Assembly: GCF_000374865.1 (NCBI RefSeq)
Contig: NZ_KB895463.1
Location: 62,001-126,000, forward strand
Direction: 5' to 3'
DNA: 64,000 nt
DNA from: Arthrobacter sp. 135MFCol5.1
GTDB lineage: Bacteria; Actinomycetota; Actinomycetes; Actinomycetales; Micrococcaceae
Shown here: positions 55,866 through 64,000 of the stretch, in pieces
How positions within the stretch are numbered: the first letter of the stretch is position 1
Layout of the letters: every line of letters begins with the position of its first letter
Position numbers and translations under genes: made by a program
Notes under the pieces: model-generated
Databases searched by the model: none
Seen by the model: the letters and a program-made list of their open reading frames with translations, nothing else
What the model was told of the DNA's origin: nothing

Positions 55866-56373
55866 CGAGCACATCCTTGGCAGCGTCCCACGCACTGATT
55901 TCACATCCGTTGGTCCGGGCGAAGGAGGATTCGACGGCGACGCCATCCACGGCCCCGGTCACAGTCGCTTTCTGCGGGCCGCCATACTGCTGGGTGCAGG
56001 TCCGGTTGCTTCCCGGCGCGGCCTGGGCCACGATGGCGGGGTTCGCTTTGAGGGCTGCGCAGGCAGCAGCAGGATCCGGGTGGCGGCTTTCCGCGGCGGG
56101 GGTTCCGGAGGAGCAGACCAAAATGTAGTCGAGCGCGGGTGCGCCCTCGGACGGCATCACGGTAATGGCGAGCTTGGCGTTGCCCTGCCCCGGCCCATTG
56201 CCGGGACGTGACGTTGCGGGCGCGGGGGCCGCGGCCGAAGTTTCAGTATCGGGAGAGGGCCCTGCGGGTGAACTGCCGGACGCGGAGGGCCCGTCGTTGG
56301 ACGAACCGCCGCAACCGGAGAGCAGCCCGGCACCCATGGCCAGGACCGCTGCGGCCAATCGTAGGTTACGCAT
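55843..56373 (-). CDS. SSI-like serine protease inhibitor lipoprotein
   Basis: A 176-residue lipoprotein. A signal peptide ends in LLSGC (Cys21), then a Ser/Pro/Ala linker of about 45 residues. The domain after residue 65 has four cysteines (LVCSSG, AAACAAL, RTCTQQY, NGCEIS), the arrangement of Streptomyces subtilisin inhibitor, and the core CTQQYGGPQKATV / FARTNGCEIS. It is probably anchored outside the membrane and may inhibit a subtilisin-type protease, for example the one at 51397-54528. Its 3' end overlaps the following gene. Confidence 0.75.
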   Translation of the reverse strand: MRNLRLAAAVLAMGAGLLSGCGGSSNDGPSASGSSPAGPSPDTETSAAAPAPATSRPGNGPGQGNAKLAITVMPSEGAPALDYILVCSSGTPAAESRHPDPAAACAALKANPAIVAQAAPGSNRTCTQQYGGPQKATVTGAVDGVAVESSFARTNGCEISAWDAAKDVLGAAGGAS

Positions 56374-56463
56374 CAGGCCACCTCCCCTTCGTCATGCCAT
56401 TCTAGTCGTCGGTTTTGCCGGAAAACCCCGGGCCGGCGGCCGGGCCGCTTGATGGATGGCCGG

Positions 56464-56928
56464 TCAGCGCGTGCCCTCCGACGTGGCGGCGATGAGTCCC
56501 ATCATGGAGGCGTGCAGTTCGGTCACCTGTTCCCGGGTGAGGCCCAGCCGTTCCATCATGGTTCCCGGAACCTGAAGTGCTTGTTCCCGGAGCGCTCTTC
56601 CTTCGGGCGTCAGGGCCACCGCCAGGGCGCGTTCGTTGCCCTCAGCGCGTGCCCGGGTAATCAACCCTGCCGCCTCGAGCCTGCGCAGGAGTGGAGAGAT
56701 GGTTGCCGGGTCCTGGGCCAAAGCCGCACTGATGTTCCTTACAGTACGCGGGCTGGTCTCCCACAGGCACAGCATCACCAGGTACTGCGGGTGTGTGAGG
56801 TTGAGTTTTTCCAACACCGGCTTGTAGGCGCCCACGACGCTTCGGGCAGCCACCGTCAGCGCAAAGCACAGCTGGTGTTCCAGCAAGAGGTCTTCATCCG
56901 CGGCATCGACGGGAGATGTGGGGGTCAT
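56464..56928 (-). CDS. MarR-family transcriptional regulator
   Basis: A 154-residue MarR protein with the winged helix LTHPQYLVMLCLWETSPRTVRNISAALAQDPATISPLLRRLEAAGLITR and the wing GNERALAVALTPEG. There is no cysteine-based OhrR redox motif except one Cys in MLCLW. It is divergent from a small gene, and palindromes in the intergenic region (56944-56970) probably bind it. The ligand is unknown. Confidence 0.9.
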   Translation of the reverse strand: MTPTSPVDAADEDLLLEHQLCFALTVAARSVVGAYKPVLEKLNLTHPQYLVMLCLWETSPRTVRNISAALAQDPATISPLLRRLEAAGLITRARAEGNERALAVALTPEGRALREQALQVPGTMMERLGLTREQVTELHASMMGLIAATSEGTR

Positions 56929-56943
56929 GGTTTCCTTACATTG

Positions 56944-56970
56944 TTAGTGCACTAATTATTAGTGTACATT
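56944..56970. promoter_or_regulatory. MarR operator palindromes
   Basis: A perfect 12-base palindrome TTAGTGCACTAA (56944-56955) and a related TTAGTGTACATT (56959-56970) lie 15 bases apart, centre to centre. They sit between the MarR gene and the divergent small gene, so autoregulation is likely. Confidence 0.65.
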
Positions 56971-57006
56971 GACGGTAAGCAAGCAGTGAGTGGAAGGAAC
57001 GCGTTC

Positions 57007-57249
57007 ATGGCCAGGGACAGGTCCGGGGACAAAGGCAACGCCTCCCAGCGCTTTATGCGCGCCACGGGAAAACTCAGGGCTGTCTTCGGCCCGGCCAACC
57101 GCTCTGCGCTGGCCCACGATATGACCGAGGAAAACCGCCGGCTGCTGGTCCAGCGCCAGGCGGAAACCCAGCAGTGGGAGACCATTACCAGGCCGGATGG
57201 CAGCACCTATGTTGTGCCCAGGAACCCTGAGGACCGTTCCTTGCGGTAG
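57007..57249 (+). CDS. Small conserved protein, paralogue of the next gene
   Basis: An 80-residue protein. FMRATGKLRAVFGPANRSALAHD matches the pattern of the product at 57368-57583 (FMxxTxxLRxxFGPAxR) and both end in a short charged tail. No membrane segment or known domain. GGAAGGA precedes the ATG. It is adjacent to and divergent from the MarR regulator and may be its target. Confidence 0.65.
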   Translation: MARDRSGDKGNASQRFMRATGKLRAVFGPANRSALAHDMTEENRRLLVQRQAETQQWETITRPDGSTYVVPRNPEDRSLR

Positions 57250-57367
57250 CCCTTTCGCGCCGCCGTCACCGGCGCCTTTTTCCGGCGCCGGGACTAGAAT
57301 AAGGGCACTGTTTCCGCTAGGAGGCAGCAGCACTTTCGCCCGAGGTTCGGGAAGGGGGTGGGAAACA

Positions 57368-57583
57368 GTGGCACATGTCCTCAGCGGTTTCATGGGCCTG
57401 ACCGAGAGGCTCCGCTTCTTCTTCGGCCCTGCCACCCGGCTGGATGCCGACACGCCCGTGGTGCACCGACACGACGAATTTGAGCAGGCCTCCGAAGAGG
57501 ATCTTTCACATTTCGTGGTGGAAACCGATTCAACGGGCCACCACTACGCAGTGCGCCGGGAAGACCTGGACCGGGAGTCCTGA
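57368..57583 (+). CDS. Small conserved protein, paralogue of the previous gene
   Basis: A 71-residue protein starting at GTG 57368, behind AAGGGGGTGGGA. FMGLTERLRFFFGPATRLDAD and TDSTGHHYAVRREDLD parallel the 57007 gene (DGSTYVVPRNPED). The two look like a tandem duplication with divergence. No function is recognised. A bidirectional terminator follows. Confidence 0.65.
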   Translation: MAHVLSGFMGLTERLRFFFGPATRLDADTPVVHRHDEFEQASEEDLSHFVVETDSTGHHYAVRREDLDRES

Positions 57584-57587
57584 TACG

Positions 57588-57633
57588 AAAAAGCCGGGCT
57601 GCCGTTACCAAAGTAACGGCAGCCCGGCCTTTC
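57588..57633. terminator. Bidirectional intrinsic terminator
   Basis: A perfect 16-base-pair stem (57593-57608 with 57613-57628, CAAA loop). The plus-strand side ends in CTTTCTG, the minus-strand side in TTTTTC, so it serves both the small gene and lysC. Confidence 0.92.
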
Positions 57634-57642
57634 TGTGCCTGC

Positions 57643-59001
57643 TCAGCGGCCGGTGCCGCCGTAAACTGTCGCTTCGCTTTCGCTGTCCAGGCCGAACGCC
57701 TGGTGGATCACGCGCACGGCCTCGTCCAGCAGGTCAGCGTGGGTTACCACCGAGATGCGGATTTCAGAGGTGGAGATCATGTTGATGTTGATGCCGGCAT
57801 CGGACAGGGCCTTAAAGAACGTGGCCGAAACGCCGGGGTGTGACCGCATGCCGGCGCCGATCAGGGAGAGCTTGCCGATCTGCTCGTTGTATTCAATGGC
57901 CTCGAAGCCGATCTGGTCCTGCGCTGCGTGGAGGGCGGCCAGGGCGTCGGCGCCCTCGACGATCGGCAGGGTGAAGGAGATGTCCGTCTTGCCCGTGCCG
58001 TGGGTGGAAACGTTCTGGACGATCATGTCGATGTTCGAGTGGGCGTCGGCGATGACCTGGAAGATCGCAGCGGCCTTGCCCGGAATGTCGGGAACGCCGA
58101 CCACGGTGACCTTCGCTTCGGAACGGTCGTGCGCAACGCCGGAGATGATTGGCTGCTCCAAGGCAACTCCCTCTTGAGTGGTGATCTTGTCGTCGGCGCC
58201 GGGAATGACCCAGGTGCCTTCATGCTGGCTGAATGAGGAACGGACGTGCAGCGGCACACCGAACCGGCGGGCATATTCCACGCAGCGAAGGTGCAGGATT
58301 TTCGCGCCCGAGGCGGCGAGTTCCAGCATCTCCTCGCTGGATATGGTGTCGATCTTCTGGGCTGAGGGGACAACGCGCGGATCGGCCGTGTAGATGCCGT
58401 CGACGTCGGTGTAGATTTCGCACACATCCGCTTCGAGCGCCGCGGCAAGTGCCACAGCCGTTGTGTCCGAGCCGCCACGGCCCAAGGTGGTGATTTCGTT
58501 GGTGGCCCGGCTCATGCCCTGGAAACCGGCAACGATGGCGATGTTGCCCTTGTCCAGCGCAGTCCGGATGCGGTGCGGGTCGACGTCGATAATCCGGGCT
58601 TTGCCGTGAATGCCATCGGTAATCATGCCGGCCTGGGACCCGGTGAAGGACTGTGCGGACGCGCCGAGCTTGTTGATGGCCATGGCCAGCAGCGCCATGG
58701 AAATGCGCTCGCCGGCGGACAGGAGCATGTCCATTTCGCGGGCGGGAGCGGAATCTGTCACCTGCGCGGCGAGGTCCAGGAGTTCATCCGTCGTGTCACC
58801 CATTGCCGAGACGACAACCACCACCTCGTTGCCGGCATCCTGGGCATCGACCACGCGCTTGGCCACGCGCTTGATACCCTCGGCGTCCGCCACGGAGGAG
58901 CCGCCGAATTTCTGCACGATGAGCTGTTTGGTCACCGCGCCGGCGGCGGGCGCCACCTGCGGCTGGGTTGCGTTGTGCAGTTCGGTAGTGGGCGTACTCA
59001 T
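57643..59001 (-). CDS. lysC: Aspartate kinase
   Basis: A 452-residue enzyme that phosphorylates aspartate in lysine, threonine and methionine synthesis. The kinase domain has [41 protein letters not shown] and [13 protein letters not shown]; two C-terminal ACT domains (about 295-430; [36 protein letters not shown]) give feedback control. The N-terminus is about 25 residues longer than usual; GAAGG six bases before ATG 59001 supports that start. In related actinobacteria a shorter beta product arises from an internal start; not shown here. Confidence 0.94.
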   Translation of the reverse strand: MSTPTTELHNATQPQVAPAAGAVTKQLIVQKFGGSSVADAEGIKRVAKRVVDAQDAGNEVVVVVSAMGDTTDELLDLAAQVTDSAPAREMDMLLSAGERISMALLAMAINKLGASAQSFTGSQAGMITDGIHGKARIIDVDPHRIRTALDKGNIAIVAGFQGMSRATNEITTLGRGGSDTTAVALAAALEADVCEIYTDVDGIYTADPRVVPSAQKIDTISSEEMLELAASGAKILHLRCVEYARRFGVPLHVRSSFSQHEGTWVIPGADDKITTQEGVALEQPIISGVAHDRSEAKVTVVGVPDIPGKAAAIFQVIADAHSNIDMIVQNVSTHGTGKTDISFTLPIVEGADALAALHAAQDQIGFEAIEYNEQIGKLSLIGAGMRSHPGVSATFFKALSDAGININMISTSEIRISVVTHADLLDEAVRVIHQAFGLDSESEATVYGGTGR

Positions 59002-59237
59002 GCGCGTACCTTCATCGGATCAGTTGGAGTTTTGGAGGCCATGAAGCCTGGCGGCGCGACTTCCTCCGACAGTTTATCGCCGTGCCCGGAGGGACGTTGA
59101 ATTATGACCACATACCGGCCCACGACGGGACTGGCGTGCAGGCGGCAGCCCGGCCGGACAACGCCTGGACAGGCTGGCTGTCGTCCGACTGCAGGAAAAT
59201 CCGGCCGGGCCCGGTATTGCGGCCGGCGGGCAGCCCC

Positions 59238-59837
59238 TCAGGCCAGGGCGTTTCGACGGCCTTCGAAGGCGCGGCCCAAAGTGACTTCGTCCGCGTATTC
59301 GAGATCGCCTCCCACCGGCAGGCCGGACGCCAGCCGGGTGACCGTGATACCGATCGTCTTAAGCATGCGGGCAAGGTAGGTCGCCGTCGCCTCGCCCTCC
59401 AGGTTGGGGTCTGTGGCGATGATGACTTCCTGGATGGCGCCGTCGTTCAGCCGCGTGAGCAGTTCGCGGATGCGAAGTTGCTCCGGTCCGACGCCGGCAA
59501 TGGGATTGATCGCACCGCCAAGTACGTGGTACCTGCCACGGAAGGACCGGGTACGTTCCACGGCAAGGACGTCCTTGGACTCCTCCACCACGCAGATCAC
59601 GGCCGGGTCCCTGCGCGGATCCCTGCAAATATTGCAGAGTTCCTGTTCGGTGACGTTGCCGCAGACAGTGCAGAACTTAACCTTGTCCTTGACCGTGGTG
59701 ATGGCCTCGACCAGCCGTTTCATGTCCTGGGGATCGGCTTCGAGGATGTGGAACGCCAGCCGTTGCGCCGACTTGGGTCCCACCCCTGGAAGGCGTCCGA
59801 GCTCGTCAATCAGCTCCTGGACAGCACCTTCGTACAC
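59238..59837 (-). CDS. recR: Recombination protein RecR
   Basis: A 199-residue RecFOR-pathway protein. The helix-hairpin-helix ([20 protein letters not shown]), the Cys4 zinc finger ([19 protein letters not shown]) and the Toprim domain ([31 protein letters not shown]) are complete. The start is GTG 59837 by family length. It lies 76 bases downstream of dnaX in a common arrangement. The 236 bases between it and lysC hold no gene. Confidence 0.95.
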   Translation of the reverse strand: MYEGAVQELIDELGRLPGVGPKSAQRLAFHILEADPQDMKRLVEAITTVKDKVKFCTVCGNVTEQELCNICRDPRRDPAVICVVEESKDVLAVERTRSFRGRYHVLGGAINPIAGVGPEQLRIRELLTRLNDGAIQEVIIATDPNLEGEATATYLARMLKTIGITVTRLASGLPVGGDLEYADEVTLGRAFEGRRNALA

Positions 59838-59913
59838 AATTCCCTCTTTAGTTCGATGTGGATGGGGGGCAGGTCACCAGGTGCGGACCAACGGTTTGTG
59901 GCGTTGTGGCCGG

Positions 59914-62900
59914 TCAGTACCGGGGCGCTAGGGGACTGCCGTCGTTGGACCGTTCCTCGATCAGCTTTCCGCCCAGAATACGCTCCACCGCAGCGCGTCC
60001 GAAGACGCCGGACTCCTCGATGGTTTCGTCGTCGGCGCTCGGGATGTCCTGGACGTACGCGCTGGGGGCCGTTGCGGCCCTGGCGGGCGCTTTGGCACGG
60101 CCGGCCTCGGCTTCCGGGCTGTTGGACAGCCGCTGGTAGAGGCTTTGCCGCGTTTCAGGCCGTCCTGCGGAGGGCGCTGCCGCCGGAGCCTGTGGCCGCG
60201 ACGGGGCAGACGTGGCGGGCCCGGCTGATGCCATGGCAAGTTCAGGTTCCGGAGCAGGCATGGCCTGGGCCGGCTTGTACGTTTCCCGGACGGAGTCCGC
60301 ACGATTGTTGTCGTTCACCGCTCCCACACCCCGGTCGGCCTCGGCCGTGGCCCTGGTTGCGGAGGCCGGGATAGCGGGCGGCACCTGTGCGGTGGCCGGT
60401 TCGTAATGCGGGGTCGGGGCAGCGGCCGGGGGCGCCGGTTCGTCCACGGAAGCACTGACAGGCGGCGCGCCCACGTTGCTCTTGTCCCCAACCACCCAGA
60501 CACCGGGGGCCTGTTCGACGGCCCGGGCCCATGGGTCGTGGGCGGCTACCGCAGGAGCGGCCTCTCCGTTACTGGTATTGGCGGAAGGGGCGGTAGCGGG
60601 TCCCGCCTTAGGCGCGGCTTCCGTGCGGTTGCTGCCGCCGGGCCGGTCAGTGCCGGCGGTGGAGGCAGGCGTTGCGGTGGTGCCGGAAGCAGGGGCCGAA
60701 GGTTCCCAGTCCATGGGGGGCTCTTCATCCAGCGGCGGAGCGTCCTCGTCCCGGGGCGGGCCCCAGTCGTCGTCCGAATAGGAGTAGTCTCCGGCGGCGG
60801 AGGGGTAGGGGGACTGCGACACTGCGGGGCCGGACGCCTTGCCCGGGCCTCCGGTGCCTTCAGATGCCGGCTGGGCAGGCTCCCGGCGCTGGTTGTCCCC
60901 AGCGGACGGAGCGGCTGCGGCGGATGCCGGCGACGACGCAGCCTGCGCTGGCTCGGAGGCAGGTGCAGTCACAGGGGTTACGGCCGGTGCCGGCGATGCG
61001 GCAGGTGCAGGTACTGGTGCAGCAGCCGATGTGGCTGCGGCAGCATTGTCCGCCGTGGCAGCCGATGATGTGGCGGGGGCCGGAGCAAGTCCCCAGGCAA
61101 CGTCAGCTGACGTGGCCGGAACCACCGGGCTGGCCGGAACTTTTGGGTTTGGCTCAGAGCTCGCCTGGCTGGCGCCGCCGGCAACCGCGTTGATCTGCAG
61201 GTCCATGCCAACCGTCTTGTGGATGGCCTGGCGCAAATTGTCGGAGTGGTCCGCCCGGCCGAAGGCTCCGGCGAGTCCGGGCGTGGTGAAGGAGAGGGTC
61301 AGGACGCTGCCGTCGAAGGCGCTGACCTGTGCATTCGGTTCCACCAGGGCCCAGGTGCTGCGCTTGATCTTCGAAAGGGTCTGCAGGACATCAGGCCAGG
61401 CCCTGCGGAGGACTTCAACGTCACCCATTGCCGGGGGAGCTGCCGGGGCGGACCGTGCAGGTTGCTCCTGTGGCGCCGGAGGCGTTGCCTCGGGGGCTGC
61501 TGCCGCAGCGGGCGCCTGGGGTTGGCGGCCGCGGGCCGGCTCCTCCACAGGCCAGTCGCTGGTGCTTACGCGTGGGGGAGTGAGGGGGTTGCGGGCATCC
61601 TGAGCGGGCGCGCCATGGCTGGTCCCGGAAGCGGGACCTGCAGGGGATGCCGGTCCCGCGGAAGGAGCAGGCGCCGCAGGGGTGGCCGATGCGGCCTGGG
61701 CGGGAGCGGCCTGTTCGGTTTCCTGTGGGCGGACGGCGGGCGCCGGCGAAGCATCCGATGGCTGGTCCGCCGCATCCCGGCCGGGGTGGGGAACGGGCCG
61801 GGCGGCTTCTTCGGCAGGGTGTTGGCTGGGTGACGCCGGGCCGGCGGGCACCTGCGGCTGGGCTGGGGTGGCTGGTGCCGGAACGGGTGCCGCTGGTGCC
61901 GGGACGGAGGCAGCCGGTGCGGGCGCTGAAGGCGCCGGCGCGGCTGTTGGCGGGGCCGTTGCGGCAGCGCCGACGTCGTTCCCGGCGTAGTTGAGCCGCC
62001 GCTCCACCCGGTCGATCCGTGCGGCCATGCCGCGTTCGTTCTGCTCGGAGCTGGGCAGGAGGATCCGGGCGCACAGGAGTTCAAGGTGCAGCCGCGGCGA
62101 CGTGGCTCCTGTCATCTCGGTCAGGGCCGTGTTGGTAACGTCCGCAGCCCGCGACAGCTCTGCGGCGCCAAGGTTGTGCGCCTGGTTCTGAAGCCGTGCG
62201 ATCTGGTCCGCCGGCATGCCCCGCAGGATGGCGTGCGCGCTTTCCGGCATGGCCTGGACGATGATGAGGTCGCGGAAGCGTTCCAGCAGGTCTTCCACGA
62301 ACCGCCGGGGATCATGGCCCGTTTGGATGACCCGGTCTACGGCCCGGAAGACCGTTGCAGCGTCAGATGCGGCCACGGCCTCCACGACGTCGTCCAGCAG
62401 TGAGGCGTGGGTGTAGCCGAGGAGTGCGACGGCGAGCTCGTAGTCCAGCCCGTTGGGTCCGGCGCCTGCCATGAGCTGGTCCAGGACGGACAGGGAGTCG
62501 CGGACGGATCCGCCGCCGGCCCGGATGACCAGGGACAGCACGCCGGGAGCCACCGGAACATTCTCCTGGCGGCACAGCAGCTCAAGGTAAGCCATCAGCG
62601 GCTCGGGCGGTACCAGCCGGAACGGGTAGTGGTGGGTCCGGGAGCGGATGGTGCCGATGACCTTGTCCGGCTCCGTGGTGGCAAAGATGAACTTGATGTG
62701 TTCCGGCGGCTCTTCGACGATCTTCAGGAGGGCGTTGAACCCGGCCGAGGTGACCATGTGGGCTTCGTCGATGATGAAGATCTTGTAGCGGTCCCGGACC
62801 GGGGCGTAGGTGGCGCGCTCACGGAGGTCCCGGGCATCGTCCACGCCGCCATGGCTCGCGGCGTCGATCTCGATGACATCAAGGGAACCCGAGCCGCCAC

Positions 62901-63153
62901 GGGCCAGTTCCACACAGCTGGGGCAGGTTCCGCACGGGGTGTCAGTGGGGCCTTGGGCACAGTTGAGGCAGCGCGCCAGGATGCGGGCGGAGGTGGTTTT
63001 GCCGCAGCCCCTGGGACCGGAGAAAAGGTAGGCGTGGTTGACACGGTTCTTGCGCAAAGCCGTCATCAACGGTTCGGTGACATGCTCCTGCCCGATAACG
63101 TCAGCGAACGAGTCGGGACGGTATCTGCGGTACAGGGCGGTGGTAACTGTCAC
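59914..63153 (-). CDS. dnaX: DNA polymerase III gamma/tau subunit
   Basis: A 1079-residue clamp-loader subunit. The AAA+ domain spans about residues 1-220 with Walker A GPRGCGKTT, a four-Cys zinc site (ARCLNCAQGPTDTPCGTCPSC) and the DEAH box; the clamp-loader domain III follows to about residue 370. From about residue 400 on, the protein is very rich in Ala, Pro and Thr, with a short conserved helical block near RRAWPDVLQTLSKIKRSTW, before a conserved tail. The length is well above the usual 600-750. GTG 63153 is the family start. Confidence 0.95.
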   Translation of the reverse strand: MTVTTALYRRYRPDSFADVIGQEHVTEPLMTALRKNRVNHAYLFSGPRGCGKTTSARILARCLNCAQGPTDTPCGTCPSCVELARGGSGSLDVIEIDAASHGGVDDARDLRERATYAPVRDRYKIFIIDEAHMVTSAGFNALLKIVEEPPEHIKFIFATTEPDKVIGTIRSRTHHYPFRLVPPEPLMAYLELLCRQENVPVAPGVLSLVIRAGGGSVRDSLSVLDQLMAGAGPNGLDYELAVALLGYTHASLLDDVVEAVAASDAATVFRAVDRVIQTGHDPRRFVEDLLERFRDLIIVQAMPESAHAILRGMPADQIARLQNQAHNLGAAELSRAADVTNTALTEMTGATSPRLHLELLCARILLPSSEQNERGMAARIDRVERRLNYAGNDVGAAATAPPTAAPAPSAPAPAASVPAPAAPVPAPATPAQPQVPAGPASPSQHPAEEAARPVPHPGRDAADQPSDASPAPAVRPQETEQAAPAQAASATPAAPAPSAGPASPAGPASGTSHGAPAQDARNPLTPPRVSTSDWPVEEPARGRQPQAPAAAAAPEATPPAPQEQPARSAPAAPPAMGDVEVLRRAWPDVLQTLSKIKRSTWALVEPNAQVSAFDGSVLTLSFTTPGLAGAFGRADHSDNLRQAIHKTVGMDLQINAVAGGASQASSEPNPKVPASPVVPATSADVAWGLAPAPATSSAATADNAAAATSAAAPVPAPAASPAPAVTPVTAPASEPAQAASSPASAAAAPSAGDNQRREPAQPASEGTGGPGKASGPAVSQSPYPSAAGDYSYSDDDWGPPRDEDAPPLDEEPPMDWEPSAPASGTTATPASTAGTDRPGGSNRTEAAPKAGPATAPSANTSNGEAAPAVAAHDPWARAVEQAPGVWVVGDKSNVGAPPVSASVDEPAPPAAAPTPHYEPATAQVPPAIPASATRATAEADRGVGAVNDNNRADSVRETYKPAQAMPAPEPELAMASAGPATSAPSRPQAPAAAPSAGRPETRQSLYQRLSNSPEAEAGRAKAPARAATAPSAYVQDIPSADDETIEESGVFGRAAVERILGGKLIEERSNDGSPLAPRY

Positions 63154-63210
63154 AGAGAAAACCCTACCAATCCGGGCTGACATCCTGCCGCCCTGTGGGG
63201 GAATAGTAAA

Positions 63211-63301
63211 GACCCCCCATGCACCCGCCAGAGCCCATTTACCCTTGCTACCTTCCGGTCCTGGGGGAGTTCAACAGGATGACGCCACATGAGGGGCCGT
63301 C
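63211..63301 (-). ncRNA. ffs: Signal recognition particle RNA (4.5S type)
   Basis: On the minus strand, GGACCGGAAGGTAGCAAGGG matches the SRP RNA domain IV loop that binds Ffh (GGAAGG/AGCA). Ends pair: GGCCCCTCATG at the 5' end with CATGGGGGGTC at the 3' end. The position just upstream of dnaX, in the same direction, is typical. Exact ends are estimates. Confidence 0.85.
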
Positions 63302-63303
63302 AA

Positions 63304-63686
63304 ACACTTTACCTGAACATGGGGCGCGACTCGAATCGGCCGGCTGCCGCGGTGACGTAGGTGGCGCGAGGCAGGAAACGCCGGTCACGTCGCGGATTTC
63401 CATTGCTTATCCCCGGGGCAGCCACGATCATTTGTATATACACCGATTGGGGCAATCTCAAGATTGTGAGCTGCGTGGCCTGGTTGAACGAACCGGACCC
63501 GGCAGCTCAACGGTGCAGCAACAGGGAATGGGCGCATTGGGGGCGTCCATTGCCGGGTCAGGGACGGAGCCTGGCGGGACCTGAAGGTCTTGCCGGGCGC
63601 GTTCGAAAACGGGCCCTGCGCGGGCCAATTGGGCGATGCGGAAAAGTTCAGGTAATCTGGTACCTGCTTTTGATTCAGAAGCAGTT
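63304..63686 (+). other. Intergenic region without a recognised gene
   Basis: I see no supported gene between the SRP RNA and the tRNA. The first part is likely the promoter area of the minus-strand SRP RNA and dnaX, the last part the tRNA promoter. Open frames here overlap the tRNA or the SRP RNA and have no codon bias. Confidence 0.5.
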
Positions 63687-63771
63687 GGAGAATTCGCCTA
63701 GCGGCCTATGGCGCACGCCTGGAACGCGTGTTGGGTTAACGCCCTCGGGGGTTCAAATCCCCCATTCTCCG
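63687..63771 (+). tRNA. tRNA-Ser (anticodon GGA)
   Basis: The acceptor arms GGAGAAT and ATTCTCC pair; the anticodon stem CACGC/GCGTG encloses CTGGAAC with the anticodon GGA; a long variable arm typical of serine tRNA is present and the T-loop GTTCAAATC is intact. The 3' CCA is not encoded. Confidence 0.95.
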
Positions 63772-63778
63772 CCGGTTG

Positions 63779-63820
63779 GAACCCGGCCCCGGCAGCTGCC
63801 GGGGCCGGGTTCTTTCGTTT
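63779..63820 (+). terminator. Intrinsic terminator of tRNA-Ser
   Basis: A 34-base perfect palindrome (63779-63812, GAACCCGGCCCC and its complement) is followed by TTTCGTTT, eight bases past the tRNA. Confidence 0.93.
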
Positions 63821-63859
63821 AACCATCCAGGCCTTCCCAACGGGACGGCGGGCAGTTTC

Positions 63860-64000
63860 TCAGGCCAGGTCAGCGGCGGGTTCGCCCAGGCGCCGCAGCC
63901 GTTCCCGGGCTGCTGCTTCGCTGGGACCCTTGCGCCTGCGGATGCCGCCCAGGGCGAGATGTACGACGCCGAGCACCAGCTTTGTGGCCAGCCGCACCGG
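63860..64000 (-). CDS. 3' end of a gene cut by the window edge
   Basis: On the minus strand a frame runs from the window edge to a TGA at 63860-63862, giving 46 residues: a hydrophobic stretch LATKLVLGVVHLALGG, then basic IRRRKGPSEAAARERLRRLGEP. It has normal codon use for this genome and is probably the C-terminus of a real protein, perhaps membrane-bound. The rest is outside the window, so no function can be assigned. Confidence 0.45.
   Translation of the reverse strand, partial: PVRLATKLVLGVVHLALGGIRRRKGPSEAAARERLRRLGEPAADLA

Noticed and set aside
60406..61068. Gly/Arg-rich open frame opposite the dnaX linker
   Set aside because: Explained by the Ala/Pro-rich low-complexity coding sequence on the other strand.
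63361..63822. Open frame of 153 codons overlapping tRNA-Ser
   Set aside because: It runs through the tRNA and its terminator and has no ribosome site or domain.

Overview
The window is a high-GC chromosomal segment of an actinobacterium. The protein sequences and gene order (tRNA-Ser, SRP RNA, dnaX, recR and lysC together; pyrE, a SpoU methyltransferase, fba, a DUF3151 gene and purA in one direction; purS-purQ-purL) best fit the Micrococcaceae, close to Arthrobacter/Pseudarthrobacter. That placement is inferred from recognition of families, not from a search. I saw no transposase, phage gene or CRISPR array. Most genes are tightly packed, many with 4-base ATGA or GTGA overlaps.

Layout. 1-1235: two small membrane proteins of the DUF6286/Asp23-associated envelope type. 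1272-7867: an alpha-glucosidase facing an ABC sugar importer (lipoprotein, two permeases, small membrane protein) and its LacI-type regulator, with a LacI-type operator between the divergent units. 7875-9606: an uncharacterised protein and exonuclease III. 9767-12649: a valine/3-hydroxyisobutyrate degradation operon. 12757-17730: DedA protein, MerR/TipAS regulator, cold shock protein, a NarL-type two-component system and a secreted HbpS/GlcG-like protein. 17760-22827: acetoacetate/short-chain fatty acid operon (CoA-transferase A and B, AtoE-like carrier, SCP-x-type thiolase) divergent from an IclR regulator. 22824-25626: nadE, an FAD monooxygenase and pyrE.

25623-30499: accessory genes (flavin reductase-like protein, ArsR-type regulator, GAF-ANTAR protein, STAS-like protein, Tat-type alpha/beta hydrolase, HAD phosphatase). 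30552-32788: SpoU methyltransferase, fba and DUF3151 gene. 32871-40283: a second accessory block. Its most interesting part is a four-gene cell-surface locus at 35296-39026: a SipW-type signal peptidase with a Ser/His centre, two probable substrates sharing an AAWxDNEW motif, and a protein ending in a class E-like LANTG sorting signal. It is followed by an M14 carboxypeptidase with a recognisable promoter. 40513-41802 is purA. 42061-47294 holds small and regulatory genes, including an ECF sigma factor with a probable anti-sigma partner and a possible small RNA. 47369-50713 is purL-purQ-purS.

51397-56373: a secreted subtilase with, on the opposite strand, two SSI/emfourin-like inhibitor genes flanking and overlapping a conserved gene, a possible protease/inhibitor pairing. 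56464-57583: MarR regulator with operator palindromes and two tandem paralogous small genes. 57643-63771: lysC, recR, dnaX (unusually long Ala/Pro-rich C-terminal region), SRP RNA and tRNA-Ser. The last 141 bases hold the 3' end of a further gene.
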